64,000 nucleotides of DNA from Alloyangia pacifica (GTDB taxonomy: Bacteria > Pseudomonadota > Alphaproteobacteria > Rhodobacterales > Rhodobacteraceae): the NCBI RefSeq assembly GCF_003111685.1, contig NZ_CP022190.1, positions 310,001 to 374,000 on the forward strand, given 5' to 3'. Position 1 is the stretch's first letter. Every line of letters starts with the position of its first letter. A program made the translations under genes and the position numbers. Positions 45,477-54,004 of this stretch are shown here, piece after piece. The notes beneath the pieces are model-generated. The model was not told the DNA's origin. It worked only from the letters and a program-made list of their open reading frames with translations, and searched no databases.

Positions 45477-46823
45477 ATGTCGAGCCACGGGGACCCCATT
45501 CCGATGATTGCCCGCAAGTCTGCGGGCCTTAAGGGCGAGGCGCATGTGCCGGGCGACAAGTCGATTTCGCACCGCTCGCTGATCCTCGGCGCGATGGCGG
45601 TGGGCGAGACGAAGGTGACCGGTCTTCTCGAGGGGCAGGACGTGCTCGACACCGCCAAGGCGATGCGCGCCTTCGGCGCAGAGGTCGAGAAGCGCGGCGA
45701 CACCTGGCACGTGCATGGCGTCGGCGTCGGCGGCTTCGCCGAGCCCGGCAATGTCATCGACTGCGGCAACTCCGGCACCGGCGTGCGGCTGATCATGGGC
45801 GCCATGGCGACCACCCCGATCACCGCCACCTTCACCGGCGATGCCTCTCTGAATTCCCGGCCCATGGCGCGGGTGACCGATCCGCTGGCGCTTTTCGGGG
45901 CGCGCGCCTACGGGCGCAAGGGCGGGCGGCTTCCGATGACCATCGTCGGCGCCGAGGCCGCGATCCCGGTGCGCTACGCCACGCCGGTGCCCTCGGCGCA
46001 GGTGAAATCGGCGGTGCTGCTGGCCGGGCTCAACGCCCCGGGCGAGACCGTGGTGATCGAGCGCGAGGCGACCCGCGACCACTCCGAGCGGATGCTGACC
46101 GGCTTCGGCGCGACCGTGACCACCGAAGAGATGCCGGAGGGCCGCGTCATCACCCTTGTCGGCCAGCCCGAGCTGAAGCCGCAGACCATCATCGTGCCGC
46201 GCGATCCCTCGTCGGCGGCCTTCCCGGTCTGCGCCGCGCTGATCACCGAGGGCTCGGATGTGCTGGTGCCGAACATCGGCCTCAACCCGACCCGCGCGGG
46301 GCTGTTCTTCACCCTGCAGGACATGGGCGCGGATCTGACCTTCGAGAACATGCGCGAGGAGGGCGGCGAACCTGTCGCCGACCTGCGGGCGAAGTTCTCG
46401 CCGGACCTCAAGGGCATCGAGGTGCCCGCCGAGCGCGCCGCGAGCATGATCGACGAATACCCGGTGCTTTCGGTGGTCGCGGCCTTTGCCAGCGGCAAGA
46501 CCCACATGCCCGGCGTCAAGGAATTGCGCGTCAAGGAAAGCGACCGGATCGACGCCATGGCGACCGGCCTGCGGGCGAGCGGCGTCGAGGTGGACGAGGG
46601 CGACGACTGGTGGACGGTGCACGGCCGCGGCTTCGGAGACGTGAAGGGCGGGGCCACGGTGCAGAGCCATCTCGATCACCGCATCGCCATGTCCTTCCTC
46701 GTCCTGGGGCTTGCGACGGAACAGCCGGTGCGGGTGGATGACGGCGGGCCGATCGCCACCTCCTTCCCGATTTTCGAGGCGCTGATGACCGGGCTGGGCG
46801 CCGATCTCATCCGCGAGGCCTGA
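45477..46823 (+). CDS. aroA: 3-phosphoshikimate 1-carboxyvinyltransferase (EPSP synthase, class II lineage)
   Basis: A 448-residue shikimate-pathway enzyme joining shikimate-3-phosphate and PEP. It reads very like the Agrobacterium CP4 class: PGDKSISHR with K28, [39 protein letters not shown] and [13 protein letters not shown]. The loop at residues 98-102 is NSGTG, with Gly100 where CP4 has Ala100. AGGAGA lies before the ATG. A membrane-protein gene and cmk follow on the same strand. Confidence 0.97.
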   Translation: MSSHGDPIPMIARKSAGLKGEAHVPGDKSISHRSLILGAMAVGETKVTGLLEGQDVLDTAKAMRAFGAEVEKRGDTWHVHGVGVGGFAEPGNVIDCGNSGTGVRLIMGAMATTPITATFTGDASLNSRPMARVTDPLALFGARAYGRKGGRLPMTIVGAEAAIPVRYATPVPSAQVKSAVLLAGLNAPGETVVIEREATRDHSERMLTGFGATVTTEEMPEGRVITLVGQPELKPQTIIVPRDPSSAAFPVCAALITEGSDVLVPNIGLNPTRAGLFFTLQDMGADLTFENMREEGGEPVADLRAKFSPDLKGIEVPAERAASMIDEYPVLSVVAAFASGKTHMPGVKELRVKESDRIDAMATGLRASGVEVDEGDDWWTVHGRGFGDVKGGATVQSHLDHRIAMSFLVLGLATEQPVRVDDGGPIATSFPIFEALMTGLGADLIREA

Positions 46824-46827
46824 GCGC

Positions 46828-47331
46828 TTGCGCCGCATCCTGCCCTACGTCGCGGCGCTGGCCGCCGCGCTGTTCATCTGCATGGGCTACTACGCGGTGA
46901 GCGTTCTCTGGCCCGGCGCAGGCGGGCAGGCGCCCTTCGATGTGCGAATGCTGGGCTATACCGCCGCCGAGGCGCAGCGCTACCTGCTGGCGCTGAGCGG
47001 GGAGGCGCGTTCGGTCTACCTGCTCGAGATGCACTGGCTGGGTCAGGCCTTTCGCCTGGTCTTCGGGCTGACGCTGCTGATGGGGGCCTGGGTGCTGTCG
47101 CGCGGGCGGGCCTGGTGGCGGCGCGGCATCTTCCTGCTGCTGGCGCTTGCCTGGATCGGCGCGGATGCGACCGAGAACCTGCTGATCAACGAGATGCTGC
47201 TGCGCGGACCGGTGGCGCTCGATCATGCGCTGGTCGACTGGTCGAGCCTGTTCACCCGGCTCAAGTTCCTGCTGCTTGCGGTCTGCGCGGTGGGGCTTTT
47301 CGGCCTGTGGCGGCAGTGCCGCGGCAGGTAA
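46828..47331 (+). CDS. Membrane protein, family not recognised (TTG start)
   Basis: A 167-residue protein with about four hydrophobic segments (about residues 7-28, 72-90, 97-113 and 145-160) and a central acidic loop. The TTG at 46828 starts four bases after the aroA stop with a GAGG about ten bases upstream; the first in-frame ATG (codon 19) would cut the first helix. It lies between aroA and cmk. No named domain is seen; relatives in other species may be annotated only as hypothetical. Confidence 0.72.
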   Translation: MRRILPYVAALAAALFICMGYYAVSVLWPGAGGQAPFDVRMLGYTAAEAQRYLLALSGEARSVYLLEMHWLGQAFRLVFGLTLLMGAWVLSRGRAWWRRGIFLLLALAWIGADATENLLINEMLLRGPVALDHALVDWSSLFTRLKFLLLAVCAVGLFGLWRQCRGR

Positions 47332-47389
47332 CTTGCGGCCCTTCCCGGCGGCGGTCATAAAGGCCGCGATCTGAAAGAAAGGGACGGCC

Positions 47390-48013
47390 ATGGCCTTTAC
47401 CATCGCCATCGACGGGCCGGCGGCTGCCGGCAAGGGCACGATCAGCCGCGCGGTTGCCGCGCATTTCGGCTTTGCCCATCTCGACACCGGGCTGCTCTAT
47501 CGCGCCGTGGGGCGCAAGATGCTCGACGGGGTCGATCCGATCCGCGCGGCGCAGGAACTGCTGCCGACCGACCTGCAGGTGCAGGGGCTGCGTACCGCGG
47601 CGGTGGGGCAGGCGGCCTCGCGCGTCGCTGCCATCCCCGAGGTGCGCGCCGCGCTTCTGGACTTCCAGCGCGCCTTTGCCCGCCGCGACGGCGGCGCGGT
47701 GCTCGACGGGCGCGACATCGGCACGGTGATCTGCCCCGAGGCCGAGGCCAAGCTCTTTGTCACCGCCAGCGCCGAGGTCCGCGCCCGGCGCCGCTTCGAG
47801 GAGCTGGTGGCCGGCGGCGCCGAGACCGATTTCGAGACCGTGCTGGCCGAAACCCGCGAGCGTGACCACCGCGACGCCACCCGCGCCGATGCGCCGCTGA
47901 AACCGGCGCAGGATGCGCAGATGATCGACACCTCGGAGCTGGACGTCGAGGCCGCCGTGGCCGCCGCCATATCGGCCGTCGAGGCCCGCAGCTTAGAACG
48001 CCTGAAAGGATGA
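47390..48013 (+). CDS. cmk: Cytidylate kinase
   Basis: A 207-residue NMP kinase that phosphorylates CMP and dCMP. It has the P-loop [11 protein letters not shown] (residues 8-18), the CMP-binding [12 protein letters not shown] and the [15 protein letters not shown] and RARRRFEEL lid blocks. It follows aroA closely, the usual order aroA-cmk-rpsA. Here an aldo/keto reductase follows in place of rpsA. Confidence 0.97.
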   Translation: MAFTIAIDGPAAAGKGTISRAVAAHFGFAHLDTGLLYRAVGRKMLDGVDPIRAAQELLPTDLQVQGLRTAAVGQAASRVAAIPEVRAALLDFQRAFARRDGGAVLDGRDIGTVICPEAEAKLFVTASAEVRARRRFEELVAGGAETDFETVLAETRERDHRDATRADAPLKPAQDAQMIDTSELDVEAAVAAAISAVEARSLERLKG

Positions 48014-48015
48014 CA

Positions 48016-49014
48016 ATGAAGACAGTTCGCATGGGGCCCGGCGGCCCCGAGGTTCCCGCCTTCGGCATCGGCGCCATGTCCTTTGCCGAGTTTTACGGGC
48101 CGACCACCGAGGCGAATTCCCATGCGGTGCTCGATGCCGCCGCCGACTCGGGGGTGGTGCATATCGACACGTCGAACGTCTACGGCATGGGGCGCTCGGA
48201 AAAGGCGATCGGTGCCTGGCTGAAGGCCAACCCCGGCGCCCGCGAGACGCTGCATATCGCCACCAAGGCCGGGATCACCAAGGACGCGGCAGGCAACCGC
48301 TGCTACGACAATTCGCCCGAGCACCTCGAGGGTGAGCTCGACGGCTCGTTGGCTCGGCTCGGCGTCGAGCAGGTGGATCTGTTCTACGTCCACCGCCGCG
48401 AGGCCGACCGCCCCATCGAAGAGGTCACCGAGACACTCGCCGGGCTTGTGAAGAAGGGCAAGATCAAGAGCTTCGGGTTTTCCGAGATCGCGCCGTCCTC
48501 GCTGCGCCGGGCGGCAGCGGTGCATCCGGTGGCCGCAGTCCAGTCGGAATATTCGCTGGCGACGCGTTTCGTCGAGCTGGGGCTGGTGCAGGCCTGCAAG
48601 GAACTGGGCACGGCGCTGGTCGCCTTCTCGCCGGTGGGCCGCTCGCTGCTGACCGACCAGCCGATCGGGGCCGAGGTGATCGCCGCCAACCCCTTCCTCG
48701 CGACCAACCCCCGGTTCATGGCGCCGAACCTGTCGGCAAACCTCGGGATCACCGAGCGCTTCCGAGCGCTCGCCGCCGAGATGGGCCTGCCCGCGGCGGG
48801 GCTCGCGATCGCCTGGCTGCTCAGCCGCGGCGATCACGTGATCCCGATTCCGGGCACGCGCTCGGTGGCGCATTTCGAGGAGCTGCTGAGCGGGCTGCAC
48901 GCCACGCTGACCGAGAGCGACCTGGCGCGGATCGACGAGGTGCTGCCGGTCGGCTGGGCGCATGGCGACCGCTACTCGCCGGCGCAGCGGGTCGGACCGG
49001 AATACTTCTGCTGA
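48016..49014 (+). CDS. Aldo/keto reductase
   Basis: A 332-residue NADP-dependent TIM-barrel reductase. The catalytic set is visible: D in HIDTSNVYGMG with its Tyr, K in HIATKAG and H in FYVHRRE. The late VIPIPGTRSVAHFEE binds NADP. The start at 48016 has AAAGGA five bases upstream. An ATG at 48010 overlapping the cmk stop (ATGA) is an alternative that adds two residues. The substrate is unknown. Confidence 0.92.
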   Translation: MKTVRMGPGGPEVPAFGIGAMSFAEFYGPTTEANSHAVLDAAADSGVVHIDTSNVYGMGRSEKAIGAWLKANPGARETLHIATKAGITKDAAGNRCYDNSPEHLEGELDGSLARLGVEQVDLFYVHRREADRPIEEVTETLAGLVKKGKIKSFGFSEIAPSSLRRAAAVHPVAAVQSEYSLATRFVELGLVQACKELGTALVAFSPVGRSLLTDQPIGAEVIAANPFLATNPRFMAPNLSANLGITERFRALAAEMGLPAAGLAIAWLLSRGDHVIPIPGTRSVAHFEELLSGLHATLTESDLARIDEVLPVGWAHGDRYSPAQRVGPEYFC

Positions 49015-49065
49015 CAGAGGCCGGGGCCCTGCGCCCCGGCGCACACGAACAGGAAAGGGGCGGGC

Positions 49066-49719
49066 ATGTCGCATGTCACCCTCGTGCGGCACGGGCAGGC
49101 CAACACCCATGCCAAGGACGAGATCAGCTATGACCAACTGAGCGATCTGGGCCGGCAGCAGGCGCGCTGGCTCGGCGACCACCTGCGCGGCACCGGCGAT
49201 GTCTTTGCCCGCGCCTACTCGGGCACGCTGCAGCGCCATCGCGAGACCGCGGCCGAGATGGGCCTCGCGCTGGAAGTGGTGCGGGACGCGCGGCTCAACG
49301 AGCTTGAGTATTTCACCATGGCGCAGCTCATGGACCAGCAGCACGGGATCGCCCTGCCGCCGGACCGCGAGGGCTTCATCCGCCACCTGCCGACGCTCTT
49401 CACCTACTGGCGCGAGGGGCGGCTCGAGGGCGTGCCCGAGAGCTTCGAGCACTTCGAGGGGCGGGTGCGCGACGTGCTGGCCGAGATCGCCGCGGGCGAA
49501 GGGCGGGCCGTGGTGGTGACCTCGGGCGGGCTCATCGGCATGGCGATGCGGGTGACCATGGGGCTCGAGATGCAGGCGCTGGCGCATGCCTGCCTGGCCA
49601 TCGAGAACACTTCGCTGCACCGCTTCCAGCCGATCTCGACCGGGCTCTGCCTGACGCTTTTCAACGCGGTGCCGCATCTGGAAGGCTCGGAGCGGTCACT
49701 GGCGCGCACACATCTCTGA
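49066..49719 (+). CDS. Histidine phosphatase-family protein
   Basis: A 217-residue protein of the phosphoglycerate-mutase-like superfamily. The phospho-histidine motif is TLVRHGQAN near the N-terminus, with a later VVVTSGGLIGMAMR where members carry the second His (here Ser-Gly-Gly). The replacement of that His by a glycine region may lower or change activity. The ribosome site is GGAAAGGGG. A phosphatase role is likely; no substrate is evident. Confidence 0.85.
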   Translation: MSHVTLVRHGQANTHAKDEISYDQLSDLGRQQARWLGDHLRGTGDVFARAYSGTLQRHRETAAEMGLALEVVRDARLNELEYFTMAQLMDQQHGIALPPDREGFIRHLPTLFTYWREGRLEGVPESFEHFEGRVRDVLAEIAAGEGRAVVVTSGGLIGMAMRVTMGLEMQALAHACLAIENTSLHRFQPISTGLCLTLFNAVPHLEGSERSLARTHL

Positions 49720-49784
49720 GCACCGGCTTTCCCATAGGTCTGCTTTTCGATAGCAAGGCGGGGAGTTTGGCTTTGGAGAGACGG

Positions 49785-50846
49785 ATGACACATCTCTGGG
49801 TGCGCGCGGAGCAGCGGCAGAACGAGGACCGGGTGGGCGTGACCCCCGAGGGGGTGAAGGCACTGATCGCCGCGGGGCTGCGAGTCACCGTCGAGGAAAG
49901 CCGTTCCCGGGTCATCGGCATCGAGGGCTACCGCGCCGCGGGCGCCGAGATCGCCCCCGAGAACAGCTGGCCCGAGGCGCCCGAGGAGGCGATCATCTTC
50001 GGCCTCAAGGAACTGCCCGAGGACGGCACGCCGCTGCGCCACCGCCACATCATGTTCGGCCATGCCTTCAAGGGCCAGCCGGCGGGGCAGGTTCTGCTGA
50101 AGCGCTTCGTGGCGGGCGGCGGGGCGCTCTACGATCTGGAATACCTCGTGGGCGAGGACCGGCGGCGCGTTGCGGCCTTCGGCTACTGGGCGGGCTATGC
50201 GGGCGCGGCGGTGACGCTTCTGGCCTATGCGGCGCAGAAGCGGGGCGGCCTCTGCGGGCCGGTCTCGGTCTGGCCCGGGGCGGCGGCGATGGAGGCCGCG
50301 GTCGCCGATGCGCTCGACGCGGCGGGCGGCGGGCGGCCCAAGGCGCTGGTCATCGGCGCGCTTGGGCGCGTGGGAACCGGGGCGTCGGATCTCTGCCGCA
50401 AGCTCGGCGTCGCTGTGACCGGATGGGATATGGCCGAGACCGCCCATGGCGGGCCGTTCCCCGAGGTGCTGGAGCACGAGATCTTCTTCAACTGCATCCT
50501 CGCCCATCCCGGCACGCCGGTCTTCGTGCCCGCCTCGGCGAGCACCGACGCGCGCAAGCTTCGGGCCATCGGCGACATTGCCTGCGACCCCGACAGTGAC
50601 TTCTCGCCCGTGAAGGTCTATGACCACGTGACCGACTGGCAGGCCCCCGCGCTGCGGGTTCACGAGGAGCCGCCGCTCGACGTCATGGCGATCGACAACC
50701 TTCCCTCGCTTCTCCCCCGGGAGAGCTCGGAGGATTTCGCCGCGCAACTGCTGCCGCACCTGCTGACCCTGCCCGCGATGGACGCGGGCGTCTGGGGCCG
50801 GGCGGCGGCGACCTACGACAGATACCTCAAGGAGGAACTTGCATGA
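49785..50846 (+). CDS. Saccharopine dehydrogenase, lysine-forming type (LYS1-like)
   Basis: A 353-residue enzyme of the alanine dehydrogenase/LYS1 fold. It carries WVRAEQRQNEDRVGVTPEGVKALI at the N-terminus, HIMFGHAFKGQ in the middle and ALVIGALGRVGTGASDL as the NAD-binding loop. It joins lysine and 2-oxoglutarate, or splits saccharopine. GGAGAG precedes the ATG. The four-base ATGA overlap with the LYS9-like gene makes a two-gene unit for lysine breakdown through saccharopine. Confidence 0.92.
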   Translation: MTHLWVRAEQRQNEDRVGVTPEGVKALIAAGLRVTVEESRSRVIGIEGYRAAGAEIAPENSWPEAPEEAIIFGLKELPEDGTPLRHRHIMFGHAFKGQPAGQVLLKRFVAGGGALYDLEYLVGEDRRRVAAFGYWAGYAGAAVTLLAYAAQKRGGLCGPVSVWPGAAAMEAAVADALDAAGGGRPKALVIGALGRVGTGASDLCRKLGVAVTGWDMAETAHGGPFPEVLEHEIFFNCILAHPGTPVFVPASASTDARKLRAIGDIACDPDSDFSPVKVYDHVTDWQAPALRVHEEPPLDVMAIDNLPSLLPRESSEDFAAQLLPHLLTLPAMDAGVWGRAAATYDRYLKEELA

Positions 50847-51970
50847 TTCATTGGTGCGGAACGGGACTTTCATCCATCCCGGGGCTGCGACGCCTGATCG
50901 AAGCCGGCCACGACGTGATGGTATGGAACCGGACCGAAACCAAGGCCCGCGAGGCGGTGGGCGACATCACCAACCGCATTCTTTCGTTTGCCCCCGAGGT
51001 GCTGGAGCCAGCAGTGCAGGAAGGCGACGTGATCGTTTCCATGCTGCCCGGCGACTGGCATGTGAAGCTGGCCGAGATCGCGATCAGGAAGAAAGCGCAT
51101 TTCGTGTCGTCCTCCTACATCTCGCCCGAGATGCGCGGGCTCGACGCCAAGGCGAAGGAAGCCGGGGTGGCGCTGGTCAACGAGGTCGGGCTCGACCCGG
51201 GGATCGATCACCTGATGGCGCATGATCTCGTCGCGGCCTACCGCGCCTCGGACGCCTTCGATCCCGAGAACGAGATCAGCTTCCTGAGCTACTGCGGCGG
51301 CGTGCCGAAGGAGGCCAACGCCTTCCGCTACAAGTTCTCCTGGGCGCCGGTGGGTGTGCTGAAGGCGCTGCGCTCGCCCTCGCGTTCGATCCGCCACTTC
51401 GAGGAGCTGAACGTCCAGCGCCCCTGGGATGCGCTGAGCCGCTATGACGCGCCGCTCGATCCGCCCGAGAGCTTCGAGGTCTACCCCAACCGCGACTCGC
51501 TGCCCTTCCTCGAGCAATACGAGTTCGGGCAGGACTGGAAAGTGAAGGACTTCGTGCGCGGCACGCTGCGGCTCAACGGCTGGTCCGAGGCGTGGAAGGA
51601 TGTCTTCGCCGAGGTCGAGACGGCGGACGACGCACGGCTGGCGCAGATGGCCTCCGAGCTGCTGGCCGAGAACAAATACGCAGAGGGCGAGCCCGACCGC
51701 GTGGTGCTCTGCGTGACGCTGAAGGCCGAGAAGGCGGGCGAGACGGTCTGGCACAAGACCTGGGTGATGGATGCCTGGGGCGACGCGCGCGGCTCTGCGA
51801 TGGCGCGGCTGGTGTCGATGCCGGTGTCCTGGGCGATCGAGGCGGTGCTGAACCGAGAGATCACGCCGGGGGTCTCGGCGGCGCCGTCGGATCCCAAGTT
51901 GGTCACGCGCTGGCTGGGCGGGGTCGAGAGCCTTGCGCAGCGGATGATGCGCGTGGACGAGACCGGCTGA
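50843..51970 (+). CDS. Saccharopine dehydrogenase, glutamate-forming type (LYS9-like)
   Basis: A 375-residue enzyme that should convert saccharopine to glutamate and 2-aminoadipate semialdehyde. The N-terminal Rossmann part reads IHWCGTGLSSIPGLRRLIEAGHDVMVWNR, with the VNEVGLDPGIDHLMAHD block typical of the family. It pairs by ATGA with the LYS1-like gene. Such pairs occur in marine alphaproteobacteria, where they degrade lysine. There is no signal peptide. Confidence 0.93.
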   Translation: MIHWCGTGLSSIPGLRRLIEAGHDVMVWNRTETKAREAVGDITNRILSFAPEVLEPAVQEGDVIVSMLPGDWHVKLAEIAIRKKAHFVSSSYISPEMRGLDAKAKEAGVALVNEVGLDPGIDHLMAHDLVAAYRASDAFDPENEISFLSYCGGVPKEANAFRYKFSWAPVGVLKALRSPSRSIRHFEELNVQRPWDALSRYDAPLDPPESFEVYPNRDSLPFLEQYEFGQDWKVKDFVRGTLRLNGWSEAWKDVFAEVETADDARLAQMASELLAENKYAEGEPDRVVLCVTLKAEKAGETVWHKTWVMDAWGDARGSAMARLVSMPVSWAIEAVLNREITPGVSAAPSDPKLVTRWLGGVESLAQRMMRVDETG

Positions 51971-52013
51971 AGGCTCTGAGCCGCTGGCGGGGCACGGGCC
52001 TCGCCAGCGCGCT

Positions 52014-52511
52014 TCAGGCCGCGCTCGAGCCGATCAGCGCCTTGCGCGCGGCAACCATGTTCACCTTGCGATAGTCCTGTAGCCCGGTGACCTCTCGGCC
52101 CACCCAATCGGGCAGGGGCAGCGGCGTGTCGAGCGCCGGGAATTCGACCTCGGCGATGGTGATGCCAGAAAGGAGCCCCTCGTAGACGTCCACCGTCCAG
52201 ACCAGCGCGCCCGCGGGCACGTGGTGGCGGGTCTTCTCGACGACATCGGTGCAATGGGCGGAGAGCATCTCCTCGGCGTCCTGCGCCGGGATCGGGTATT
52301 CGAACTCGTCTCGGGCCATCCCGTCACGCCGGCCCTTGATGCAGAGCGTTGCGCAGTCATCGTAGAAGCGTACCCGGGCCTTGCGCCCGCCCTCGGCGGC
52401 GATGAGCCCGTCGCGCAGCCGCTCGCTGCGGGAGATGCCGGATTTCCAGTCATCGCTGGCAACAAGGAACTTGCGCTCGATTTCTTTGGCCAAGGGACAC
52501 TCGGTTGTCAT
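52014..52511 (-). CDS. CYTH-domain triphosphatase-like protein
   Basis: A 165-residue protein with the CYTH signature E-x-E-x-K (KEIERKF, E10/E12/K14) and basic strands KARVRFYDD and TLCIKGRR, the pattern of bacterial inorganic triphosphatases that hydrolyse tripolyphosphate. The C-terminal part has AEVEFPALDTPLPLPDW. The start at 52511 lacks a ribosome site; a TTG at 52493 is an alternative. It converges on the saccharopine genes. Confidence 0.88.
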   Translation of the reverse strand: MTTECPLAKEIERKFLVASDDWKSGISRSERLRDGLIAAEGGRKARVRFYDDCATLCIKGRRDGMARDEFEYPIPAQDAEEMLSAHCTDVVEKTRHHVPAGALVWTVDVYEGLLSGITIAEVEFPALDTPLPLPDWVGREVTGLQDYRKVNMVAARKALIGSSAA

Positions 52512-52626
52512 CAAAAAATAGGCGAAATACGCGCGCGATCTATAGCGTGGCAGCGGGTCGAAGGCCACAGCGGAAAACGCGATGCGGCCGTGATCTTCGC
52601 CGCCGACGCGGTGCCCGCGTCACGAA

Positions 52627-52659
52627 AAAGGCGCGCCCCGCGGGACGCGCCTTTGTGCC
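52627..52659 (-). terminator. Intrinsic terminator of the dsbA-like gene
   Basis: Nine-base stem AAAGGCGCG/CGCGCCTTT (52627-52635 and 52646-52654) around a ten-base loop. On the minus strand it is followed by TTCG and lies 18 bases past the stop of the DsbA-family gene. Confidence 0.8.
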
Positions 52660-52672
52660 TCAGAGGAGGCGC

Positions 52673-53335
52673 TTATTGCGCTGCTTCGTAATGCTCGTCG
52701 AGCACCTTGGCGAAGTCGTCGTAGGACATGTTCGAATAGGACTTGCCGTCGATGAGGAAGGAGGGCGTCGAGGTGATGTTGTCGCGGGTCGCGTTCTCCT
52801 GGTACCAGCCGACAAGAGCCTTGAGCTTGGCGCTGTCATTCATGCAGGCGTCGAGCTGGTCCTTGCCGATGCCGGCCATCAGGCCGATCTTGCGCAGGCT
52901 GTCGGCGATGCCCTGGTCCGAGCCCGCCTTCACCCAGTCGCCCTGGGTTTTGTAGATCATGTCGGAGATGCCGAAGAACTTCTCGGGCGAGCAGCGCGCG
53001 ACCATCGCCGCCCACATGCCGTACTTGTCGAAATAGACGTCGCGGTAAACCAGCTTCACCTTGCCGGTCTTGATGTAGTTCTCTTCGATCTGCGGGAGCA
53101 CCTCGTTGGAGAAGCGCGCGCAATGCGGGCAGGTGAAGGAGGCGTATTCGATGATCTCGACGGGGGCGTTCACGTCGCCTTTGACCATCTCGACGATCTC
53201 GGGTGCGGTTTCCGCGGTGGTTTCGGCGGCGCTGGCCTCGCTGCTCGCCTCCTGCGCGCTGACCGCGCCGGGCAGGGCGACGCCCCCGAGGGCGACTGCG
53301 GCCGCGAGCGCGGCGACGGGAAGAATGCGGGTCAT
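52673..53335 (-). CDS. DsbA-family thiol:disulfide oxidoreductase
   Basis: A 220-residue exported thioredoxin-fold protein with a signal peptide (residues 1-27), an acidic Ala/Glu linker (28-48), the active site CPHC (C69, C72) in EYASFTCPHCARF and a cis-Pro block STPSFLIDG. It should form disulfides in the periplasm or act like Com1/BdbD-type DsbA. AGAGGA lies before the start. Downstream of DciA on the same strand. Confidence 0.94.
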   Translation of the reverse strand: MTRILPVAALAAAVALGGVALPGAVSAQEASSEASAAETTAETAPEIVEMVKGDVNAPVEIIEYASFTCPHCARFSNEVLPQIEENYIKTGKVKLVYRDVYFDKYGMWAAMVARCSPEKFFGISDMIYKTQGDWVKAGSDQGIADSLRKIGLMAGIGKDQLDACMNDSAKLKALVGWYQENATRDNITSTPSFLIDGKSYSNMSYDDFAKVLDEHYEAAQ

Positions 53336-53358
53336 GTAAGGTCCTCTTGTGGTTGCCT

Positions 53359-53403
53359 TGCCTGCGGCACGGGGCCGCGTTTCTGCCTGCGGCACGGGGC
53401 CGC
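53359..53403. repeat. Two-copy 25-base tandem repeat with GCGGC/GCCGC hairpins
   Basis: Two identical 20-base units beginning tgcctgcggc (53359-53378 and 53384-53403), with a period of 25 bases. Each holds a GCGGC...GCCGC mini-hairpin, and a T5 run follows the second on the plus strand. They lie between the minus-strand DciA and DsbA genes. Confidence 0.7.
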
Positions 53404-53420
53404 CTTTTTGTCCTGTGGCG

Positions 53421-53930
53421 CTATTGCCGCGATTTCGAGATGACGTTGCCGGCGAGGCGCTCGAGCGCGGCGCGCAGCCCGTCATCATGGATGTCTCCGG
53501 CCACCTTATGCGCCTCGGCCTTGATCTCGGGCGAGGGCTCAGGCTTTTCGGCCTTCGGCGCGTGGCCAAAAGCAACGCGGCCCTCGGCGAAGCCGCTCGA
53601 TGCCGTCTGGGTGATGCGGATGCGCGCGATGGCATTGTAGCCGTAGACCGCGTTGACCTTCTCGCGCAGCTGTTCTTTCTGCATCTCGAGCAGCGGCGCC
53701 ATGGCGCCGGTGGTGAGCAGCGTCAGCGTCGCACCCAGCCCCTGCTGGCGCGCGTAGCTGACCTCGACCGGGCGGGCCATGGCGGCGACATCTGCGCCGA
53801 CGATCTCGTCCCAGTGGGTGAGCAGGCGCGACTGCGCGAAGCCGCGGCTCTCGCTGGCCTTGCGGATCTGCGCGTTGAGCAGACCCGAGGTCTTTGCGAA
53901 CCCGTATGTTGAGGTGTTGCGCCGTGCCAT
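53421..53930 (-). CDS. DUF721/DciA-family protein
   Basis: A 169-residue protein. The N-terminal 100 residues match DUF721: FAQSRLLTHWDEIVGADVAAMARPVEVSY, then a hydrophobic TLTLLTTGAMAPLLEMQKEQLREKVNAVYGYNAIARIRIT. DciA proteins load the replicative helicase in bacteria lacking DnaC. The C-terminal tail is low-complexity with a short helix. It is divergent from mutY. Confidence 0.85.
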   Translation of the reverse strand: MARRNTSTYGFAKTSGLLNAQIRKASESRGFAQSRLLTHWDEIVGADVAAMARPVEVSYARQQGLGATLTLLTTGAMAPLLEMQKEQLREKVNAVYGYNAIARIRITQTASSGFAEGRVAFGHAPKAEKPEPSPEIKAEAHKVAGDIHDDGLRAALERLAGNVISKSRQ

Positions 53931-54004
53931 CTTGAATCCCTCTCTGCGGACCTATTCTAGTGACCCCGCATCCGCATGCCAGCAGGGAATCGCTTTTGTC
54001 GTCG

